The notes under the pieces: model-generated
What the model was told of the DNA's origin: nothing
The model's input: the letters and a program-made list of their open reading frames with translations, nothing else
The model's database searches: none
Made by a program: the position numbers and the translations under genes
Part shown: positions 7,407-11,861 of the stretch, one piece after another
Position numbering within the stretch: the stretch's first letter is position 1
Layout: each line of letters opens with the position of its first letter
From: Phycisphaerales bacterium
Lineage (GTDB): Bacteria; Planctomycetota; Phycisphaerae; Tepidisphaerales; Tepidisphaeraceae
Direction: 5' to 3'
NCBI GenBank assembly: GCA_003153655.1
Contig: PMAK01000145.1
Coordinates: 17,136 to 28,996, forward strand
DNA: 11,861 bases

Positions 7407-8513
7407 TCAGGCCCCGATGCGCCGGCTCGCTCTGGACTGCTCGATCGCCCTCTGGAGCGCCTTTTCCATCAAGCCGGCTGCGTCCTGCCAACTATATCGG
7501 CATGCGGTAGCATATGCGGCATCGGACATTGCTTGCCACTGTGGGTCCGATAATTTGAGTACGTCAATCAGCCGCTCGGCCAGAGCTTTCGAATCTTCCA
7601 CATCGACCAAAAACCCGTTTTTCCCTTCTTCGATCGTATCAAGCGGCCCGCCAACCCGCGTTGATACAACAGGACATCGGCACGCCATCGCTTCCAGCGG
7701 CGGTAGATGAAATCCCTCCGCCCGGCTGCCGCACACCCAGACATCGCATTGGGCATATATGTCCTTGATGGTTTCCTGGCTGGGCTTGATTAAATATTGC
7801 GCACCTGCCGGCAACGGCAGCGATTGGCGGGGTGGATCTTGTCCAAATGCGATAAGCTGTAAATCCGGAATCTGGCGCATCGCGATCGCGATGGCTTTCA
7901 GGGCCACGGAACAGCCTTTGAACCAAAGTGGGTTATAGAGCAATCCGACAGTGGGGCGATTCTGCCGACCGCGCGGCGGGGCGTGAAACAACTTCATGTC
8001 CACGCTATTGGGAACGTGGGAAACATTGGCATCCCCGAATTTATCCCGCGCCAATTCCGCCAGCCATTTGGAAATGACAATCTTGTGCAGCGGCAATCGC
8101 CACGCGGCATCGACGCGCTTCGGCTCTCCACCCCACGTTTCGTAATGCTGAATAAAAAACGCCTTGGCCCCCTTGGACGGAGCCAGCCGCCAAACCCATT
8201 CAGCGGTTTCCCACCACGTCGCGACGACAACATCCGCATCAGGCAGGTCGCGATTGCTGATCGGGCGGAATTTGGCAAGCGCGGTATGCGGAACGCCGCT
8301 CCCGTCAAAAAAGGAGGGCTCCAGTCCCCACTTCTTCGGCCAGCCTTTTAAATGCAGCAGCGACGAGACGGTCTTGCGAAACCCCGGCGGCTTCGGCGGC
8401 GTGGAAAACGCCCGCACCTCATGCCCGCGCGCCATCAATTCCTGCGCCTGCGTCACGATCACGCGCGTGCCGCCCGACATGCTCGCATTGGTCAGGATGA
8501 CGTTGATCTTCAT
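7407..8513 (-). CDS. GT4-family glycosyltransferase
   Basis: A 368-residue cytoplasmic GT-B enzyme, average for GT4. The N-terminal domain begins MKINVILTNASMSGGTRVIV, with the Gly-Gly loop that contacts donor and acceptor. It continues through VVVATWWETAEWVWRL (95-110) and FFIQHYETWGGEP (119-131) to VPNSVDMKLF (167-176). The donor domain starts near 187, with GLLYNPLWFKGCSVAL (190-205). It has a complete E-x7-E motif, SRAEGFHLPPLEAMACRCPVV (263-283, quoted in part: AEGFHLPPLEAMA), with Glu266 and Glu274, then STRVGGPLDTIEEGKNGFLV. The ATG at 8511-8513 is 24 nt after the Wzt stop, without a clear Shine-Dalgarno. As the first glycosyltransferase after the exporter genes it may act early in chain assembly, but gene order is only weak evidence for reaction order. 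Confidence 0.93.
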   Translation of the reverse strand: MKINVILTNASMSGGTRVIVTQAQELMARGHEVRAFSTPPKPPGFRKTVSSLLHLKGWPKKWGLEPSFFDGSGVPHTALAKFRPISNRDLPDADVVVATWWETAEWVWRLAPSKGAKAFFIQHYETWGGEPKRVDAAWRLPLHKIVISKWLAELARDKFGDANVSHVPNSVDMKLFHAPPRGRQNRPTVGLLYNPLWFKGCSVALKAIAIAMRQIPDLQLIAFGQDPPRQSLPLPAGAQYLIKPSQETIKDIYAQCDVWVCGSRAEGFHLPPLEAMACRCPVVSTRVGGPLDTIEEGKNGFLVDVEDSKALAERLIDVLKLSDPQWQAMSDAAYATACRYSWQDAAGLMEKALQRAIEQSRASRRIGA

Positions 8514-8537
8514 GTCAGTCGCGCCGCACGGGTCATC

Positions 8538-9779
8538 TTAAAATTCCCAGGCCGCGCGATGCAGGATGCTTCCCTCGTAGCTCTTCTGCTGTTCTCCAGT
8601 TCCGTAAAAATCGTCGTACTCAACATCGACGGAAGCGGCGTGCTCGAGATAATCATACAGCTTCGCGCTCGTGCGCAGGTCGATATCCACCATGTATCGC
8701 CCGTGTTTCAGCGGCAGGCCGTTCACCTTGCACCGCACTGTCTGCTTACCCGGATTCAGCGTGACGCCGCGAAGCTCCAGGCGGCTGTAAAATTCCAGTA
8801 CGCGATATCCCTTGTCGGAATTGAGCATGATTCCCAGGCAGGCGTTCTTCAGAGGCTCTTTCACATCGAGCTGAAATTCGAAGATCGCTTCGCCGCCGCA
8901 GTAAACGCGCTCTTTGTCCGGACCTGGGAAAACCGAGAATCCCGAAAACGTCGCGGTCAATCCGGGGAAACGCGGCCGCTTCAAAAGCTCCCTCTCCTCC
9001 GTGCTGATTGTGCTGTTCAGATACGTATCCACCACCGTATCGGCGTCACCCACCTCCACGACCGATCCGTTGCGCAGATAAACCGCGCGATCGCACAGGT
9101 TCCGCACCGCCCCGATATTGTGGCTCACAAAGATGACGGTTCGCCCATCGCCCTGCGAAACCTGCTGAATCCGGCCCAGGCATTTCTTCTGGAATTCCTG
9201 ATCGCCCACCGCCAGCACCTCATCAATGATGAGAATTTCCGGCTCCAGATGCGCCGCCACCGCGAACGCCAGCCGAACGTGCATTCCGCTGGAATAGCGT
9301 TTGACCGGCGTATCGAGGAATTGTTCCGTCTCGGCGAAGGCGACGATCTCGTCAAACTTCCGGTCGATCTCCGCCTTGCGCATGCCCAGGATCGCGCCAT
9401 TGAGATAAATGTTCTCGCGCCCGGTCAGTTCCGGATGAAATCCGGTTCCGACTTCCAGCAGCGACGCCACGCGCCCTTTCAGCCGCGCGCTCCCTTCTGT
9501 CGGCTCGGTGATCCGGCTCAGGATTTTCAGCAGTGTTGATTTTCCCGCCCCGTTGCGGCCGATGATTCCCATCACTTCGCCGCGCTTCACATCAAACGAT
9601 ACGTCCTTCAGCGCCCAGAATTCACCCTTTTCCGATCCCTTGCCGGTCAATCCCGCCATCCGCTGGAACGGCGCTTTCACCGCCGCCATGATCGTGTCGC
9701 GCAGCGTCAGATATTTCTCAGCCCGCAGTCCGAGCTGATAACACTTGCTGACGCCATCGATGGTAATTGCGGGAGTCAT
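8538..9779 (-). CDS. wzt: Wzt-type polysaccharide ABC exporter ATPase with C-terminal glycan-binding domain
   Basis: This is the nucleotide-binding subunit that powers export of a lipid-linked polysaccharide through the Wzm-type pore encoded just upstream. In 413 residues it has Walker A GRNGAGKST (74-82), LLEVGTGFHPELTGREN in the Q-loop region (107-123, the polysaccharide-exporter signature), the ABC signature YSSGMHVRLA (162-171), Walker B ILIIDEVLAVGD (182-193) and the switch His in VSHN (218-221). Residues about 270-413 form an extra beta-rich domain like the Wzt C-terminal domain. In known systems this binds the non-reducing end of the polymer and sets export specificity. It includes VYCGGEAIFEFQLDV, GIMLNSDKGYRVLEF and HGRYMVDIDL. 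ATG 9777-9779 is chosen because MTPAITIDGVSKCYQLG matches the usual N-terminus; the frame extends to 9974 but that part overlaps the permease gene. The gap to the permease stop is 8 nt. Confidence 0.96.
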   Translation of the reverse strand: MTPAITIDGVSKCYQLGLRAEKYLTLRDTIMAAVKAPFQRMAGLTGKGSEKGEFWALKDVSFDVKRGEVMGIIGRNGAGKSTLLKILSRITEPTEGSARLKGRVASLLEVGTGFHPELTGRENIYLNGAILGMRKAEIDRKFDEIVAFAETEQFLDTPVKRYSSGMHVRLAFAVAAHLEPEILIIDEVLAVGDQEFQKKCLGRIQQVSQGDGRTVIFVSHNIGAVRNLCDRAVYLRNGSVVEVGDADTVVDTYLNSTISTEERELLKRPRFPGLTATFSGFSVFPGPDKERVYCGGEAIFEFQLDVKEPLKNACLGIMLNSDKGYRVLEFYSRLELRGVTLNPGKQTVRCKVNGLPLKHGRYMVDIDLRTSAKLYDYLEHAASVDVEYDDFYGTGEQQKSYEGSILHRAAWEF

Positions 9780-9787
9780 TGCTGTTG

Positions 9788-10723
9788 TTATGCGAGGTCC
9801 GCGAATCGGCGCTCGGTCTTTTTGAAGTAGTACATCCCGAAAAGCAGAATCACCGTGACTTCCCCGATCGACATCGCCAGTCCGATATAATCCCAATGTT
9901 GCCCAAGCAACGCCGAGCGATAAGCGTTGATGATGCCATACAACGGGTTCAATCGCAGCAGCCAGCGAATCCATTGCCGATGCGGATCAAGCGGATAACC
10001 CACGGGGCTCAGGAACTGCCAGGTCGAAACCATGAACGGCAGCAGGAATCGGAAATCCCGATAGGTCACCGTCAACGCCGACAGCAAATAAGCCATTCCT
10101 GATGCAGCCAGCGCGGTCAGCAAAATCAGCAGCGGAATCGAAATAACTGTCCACGGCGGCACGATCCCGTAACACGCCATCATCACGAAGAAAACGCCAA
10201 ACGAGATGGCCATGTCGAGCAGGGCGGCTCCCACCACGCAGGTCGGCACGAACAGCCGTGGAAAATAGATTTTCGTCAGCAGGTTTTGCTGAGTCATCAA
10301 AGACGTGCCGCCCGCGGTGCATCCCGTGGCGAACAACATCCATGGCAGGATGCCCGCATAATTGAAAAGCGAATACGGAATGTGCCGCGTTTTTAGTTCC
10401 TCAGGCAGCTTGCTCGCGAATCCAGCAACCGTCCCGAAAATCACCGTTTGGATGATGACGTTCATCACCGGCTGAATAATCGCCCACCCCGCCCCCAGCA
10501 CCGTCTGCTTGTACCGCACCTTCACATCGCGCCAGATCAAAAAATAGAGAAGCTCGCGATAGTTCATCAACTCTTTGAAATCGATCGCGACCCACCCGCG
10601 ACGCGCCCGAATTTCAAATTCCGGAGTTTCCTCTGGCTCGGTTGGACCTTGTGTTGATGCGGACTTTGATGTCGGGTCAACCAATGGGGGTTCGGCCTGA
10701 ATTGAAGAAGCGGTCAGATCCAT
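9788..10723 (-). CDS. wzm: Wzm-type polysaccharide ABC-2 exporter permease
   Basis: The transmembrane subunit of the polysaccharide exporter, first gene of the operon and partner of the ATPase 8 nt downstream. The 311-residue protein begins with about 42 polar, Pro/Glu/Thr-rich residues. The conserved gate-helix region follows: WVAIDFKELMNYRELLYFLI, then WRDVKVRYKQTVLGAGWAII (64-83). Six membrane segments lie at about 80-100, 119-137, 162-187, 193-218, 228-243 and 283-300. YRDFRFLLPF (221-230) and NPLYGIINAYRSALLG (259-274) are typical of ABC-2 polysaccharide permeases. ATG 10721-10723 is preferred over an in-frame GTG at 10747 because AGGA (10734-10737) lies 10 nt before the ATG, and no Shine-Dalgarno precedes the GTG. 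The permease-ATPase order is the usual one for O-antigen and capsule exporters. Confidence 0.95.
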   Translation of the reverse strand: MDLTASSIQAEPPLVDPTSKSASTQGPTEPEETPEFEIRARRGWVAIDFKELMNYRELLYFLIWRDVKVRYKQTVLGAGWAIIQPVMNVIIQTVIFGTVAGFASKLPEELKTRHIPYSLFNYAGILPWMLFATGCTAGGTSLMTQQNLLTKIYFPRLFVPTCVVGAALLDMAISFGVFFVMMACYGIVPPWTVISIPLLILLTALAASGMAYLLSALTVTYRDFRFLLPFMVSTWQFLSPVGYPLDPHRQWIRWLLRLNPLYGIINAYRSALLGQHWDYIGLAMSIGEVTVILLFGMYYFKKTERRFADLA

Positions 10724-10789
10724 TTTGGCGAATTCCTGCGAAGCCACGGAAAAGTCCGAGAAAAAACGCGATAATTTCTCGTCTGGCGC

Positions 10790-10817
10790 ATACTAGCCGT
10801 CTGATTTCCGCGGTCAA
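10790..10817 (-). promoter_or_regulatory. Candidate sigma70-type promoter of the polysaccharide operon
   Basis: On the minus strand TTGACC (10817-10812) is followed after 16 nt by TAGTAT (10795-10790). The -35 box matches five of six consensus bases and the -10 box four of six. Transcription would start near 10783, giving a leader of about 60 nt before the permease ATG at 10723. The site lies downstream of the terminator of the preceding gene, where a new promoter is needed. Confidence 0.45.
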
Positions 10818-10878
10818 CGGTAACATCGTCCATTCCCAAATACCACGTGAGAAGATGCCCAAGCCTGCACAAGCCGAA

Positions 10879-10906
10879 ATTATCGGACCTTAACCAAGCC
10901 CAACAA
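10879..10906 (-). promoter_or_regulatory. Weaker alternative promoter
   Basis: TTGTTG (10906-10901), 16 nt, then GATAAT (10884-10879) on the minus strand. The -10 box is good (five of six), but the -35 box matches only three of six. It would give a leader of about 145 nt. It is listed as the second candidate for operon transcription. Confidence 0.2.
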
Positions 10907-10911
10907 TCCCA

Positions 10912-10950
10912 CAAAACAAAAAAAGCCCACGGAAGAATTTCCGTGGGCTT
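10912..10950 (-). terminator. Rho-independent terminator of the coiled-coil protein gene
   Basis: A perfect 12-bp stem pairs 10923-10934 (AAGCCCACGGAA on the plus strand) with 10939-10950, leaving a 4-nt loop. Read on the minus strand it is followed by a T-rich run (TTTTTTTGTTTTG, ending near 10912). The stem begins 24 nt after the stop codon at 10975. There is no T-run on the plus-strand side, so it acts in one direction. It separates the upstream gene from the polysaccharide operon. Confidence 0.92.
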
Positions 10951-10974
10951 CTCTCCGCCAGGATTCGTTGCGCG

Positions 10975-11861
10975 CTATCTTTGCGCGCTGTCGTAATATC
11001 CGCAGAAATACAGGAACCGATTCTGGTTCATGATCGGTATGTGCAATTCCTTTGCCTTGTCCAGTTCATCCTCATAGGCCTGATACTCCGCCTTCTGATC
11101 GTCGAGCAATCGCCGGTTCAACGGGTCTTGCAACTCATCCTGCGTAAATTCCCGAACCTCCGGCACCTTCCCCATCACGACGAAATCGGTGTCCACATTG
11201 ATCACCTTCTGAATATGCCCACCCCATTCCGTCACCAGCGCGGCAATCTTCTGCCCATCCGCTGATTTCGCCTGTCCCGTCTGCCCGAGGTCGAAATTCC
11301 CATAAACCACGAAGTTGTACTTCGTATTCCGGTCATAAACGAGGTTGGCGATCAAATCCTCTTCATTGATATGCTGCCCCGGCTCCATCTTCAGCACCCG
11401 GCACTGACTGTCCGATTGGAAGACGCGCTCCACCTCGATCGAAGCCTCTCCCACCGGCATGTTTTCCTCACTCAACAGATCATCCTGCTTGGGGATTCCC
11501 TCACGCCGGGCGTAAACCTCAAACGTCATCCCCGGCACCAGGTGGTCCCCGCTGCCAAGATTGATGTAAACAACAGACTCCGAAGCTACCGATGAGATCA
11601 TCCCATCCGGCTGCCGGAGTAGCGGATCGATCGGCGAAATGCGCCTCCCCGCCAGCTTGTCTCCCAGCGCCGTTGACAGACGTTTCTCCTGATCCAGTTG
11701 CCGATTCTTCGCTTCCACCAGTTGCTGCTCTTTTTGCAATTCGGCGTTTTGATCCTTGCGCTCGCCGTCCATCGCCAGCGACATCTCCCTGATCCTGACG
11801 ACTGAATCGTTCTCCGCCTTCTGCGCCCGATCCAGCGCATCCTGCTTTACCTTGTTGGCGT
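10975..11861 (-). CDS. Coiled-coil protein with beta-domain and BRCT-like segment, 5' end outside window
   Basis: The frame is open through the right edge (294 codons plus stop visible), so the true N-terminus is missing and the ATG at 11784 is probably internal. Visible residues 1-70 are charged and heptad-like (KVKQDALDRAQKAEN; AELQKEQQLVEAKNRQLDQE), a coiled coil. Residues about 75-175 look like a beta-barrel domain: DGMISSVASESVVYINLG, then HLVPGMTFEVYARREG, GEASIEVERVF and EEDLIANLVYD. Residues about 180-230 (FVVYGNFDLG, then IAALVTEWGGHIQKVINVDT and DFVVMGKVP) have the Gly-Gly and hydrophobic spacing of a BRCT-like fold. The end carries IPIMNQNRFLYFCGYY. I recall proteins of this layout as common uncharacterised planctomycete proteins, often with an N-terminal membrane anchor, but cannot confirm it here. 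Function unknown. A terminator follows, so it is probably not part of the glycan operon. Confidence 0.85.
   Translation of the reverse strand, partial: ANKVKQDALDRAQKAENDSVVRIREMSLAMDGERKDQNAELQKEQQLVEAKNRQLDQEKRLSTALGDKLAGRRISPIDPLLRQPDGMISSVASESVVYINLGSGDHLVPGMTFEVYARREGIPKQDDLLSEENMPVGEASIEVERVFQSDSQCRVLKMEPGQHINEEDLIANLVYDRNTKYNFVVYGNFDLGQTGQAKSADGQKIAALVTEWGGHIQKVINVDTDFVVMGKVPEVREFTQDELQDPLNRRLLDDQKAEYQAYEDELDKAKELHIPIMNQNRFLYFCGYYDSAQR

Larger units (their letters stand above)
10724..10922. other. Non-coding region between the terminator and the operon
   Basis: About 200 nt without a credible gene: short open frames here lack a Shine-Dalgarno and family features. It holds the candidate promoter at 10790-10817, a weaker one at 10879-10906, and the AGGA Shine-Dalgarno of the permease gene. 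A near-palindrome, CCGAAATTATCGG (10874-10886), and a CACGTG (about 10844-10849) are present. Neither is strong enough to call an operator. Confidence 0.6.

Noticed and set aside
4490..7890. Repeated GCGATCGC-like octamers as a dispersed repeat
   Set aside because: Only a few exact copies are seen (near 4500 and 7883). They fall in codons for common residues, which fits chance in GC-rich, GATC-containing coding sequence.
8352..9539. A 395-codon open frame on the plus strand
   Set aside because: It is antisense to the start of a GT4 gene and most of the Wzt gene, both firmly identified by motifs. The plus-strand product shows no family features.
8538..9974. A 478-residue version of Wzt
   Set aside because: The extra 65 residues are an out-of-frame reading of the permease gene. 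ATG 9779 starts the conserved N-terminal strand.
10874..10886. Near-palindrome CCGAAATTATCGG as an operator
   Set aside because: Only 4-bp arms, in an AT-rich spot upstream of both promoter candidates, and no second copy noticed in the window.

Overview
The window is part of a surface polysaccharide locus from a Gram-negative-type bacterium. It is GC-rich, and all ten recognised genes lie on the minus strand, so transcription runs from high to low coordinates. The best guess for the source is Planctomycetota (Phycisphaerae-like). This rests mainly on the partial gene at the right edge, a coiled-coil plus beta-domain protein whose sequence I recall from planctomycete genomes. Without a database search this is an inference, not a determination.

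Right edge (10975-11861): the C-terminal part of the coiled-coil protein, closed by a strong Rho-independent terminator (stem 10923-10950). Next, 10724-10922 is non-coding and holds a plausible sigma70-type promoter (TTGACC, 16 nt, TAGTAT) pointing into the polysaccharide operon.

Operon (10723 down to 1), in transcription order: Wzm-type ABC-2 permease, Wzt-type ATPase with a C-terminal carbohydrate-binding domain, a GT4 glycosyltransferase, a polytopic O-antigen polymerase/ligase-like protein, a second GT4, a GT2 of rhamnosyltransferase type, a two-domain GT4-GT2 fusion with C-terminal membrane segments, a left-handed beta-helix acetyltransferase, and a GT4 of the exopolysaccharide (WcaL/EpsD-like) kind that runs off the left edge. 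Gaps are 0-41 nt, and three junctions are 4-nt ATGA overlaps, so the nine genes are probably one co-translated transcription unit.

Together the genes would build a glycan from several sugars on a lipid carrier at the cytoplasmic face (six glycosyltransferase domains in five genes), O-acetylate it, export it through Wzm/Wzt, and transfer or polymerise it at the periplasmic face using the Wzy/WaaL-like protein. No initiating phosphoglycosyltransferase, Wzx flippase, chain-length regulator, outer-membrane channel or nucleotide-sugar synthesis gene is in the window. The sugar composition therefore cannot be read from it.

I see no RNA gene, insertion sequence, CRISPR array, attachment site or origin. 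The window looks like a well-organised glycan locus rather than an unknown type of system. The most unusual points are the GT4-GT2 fusion, the Wzm/Wzt plus Wzy/WaaL-like combination, and the coiled-coil protein with a BRCT-like segment next door.
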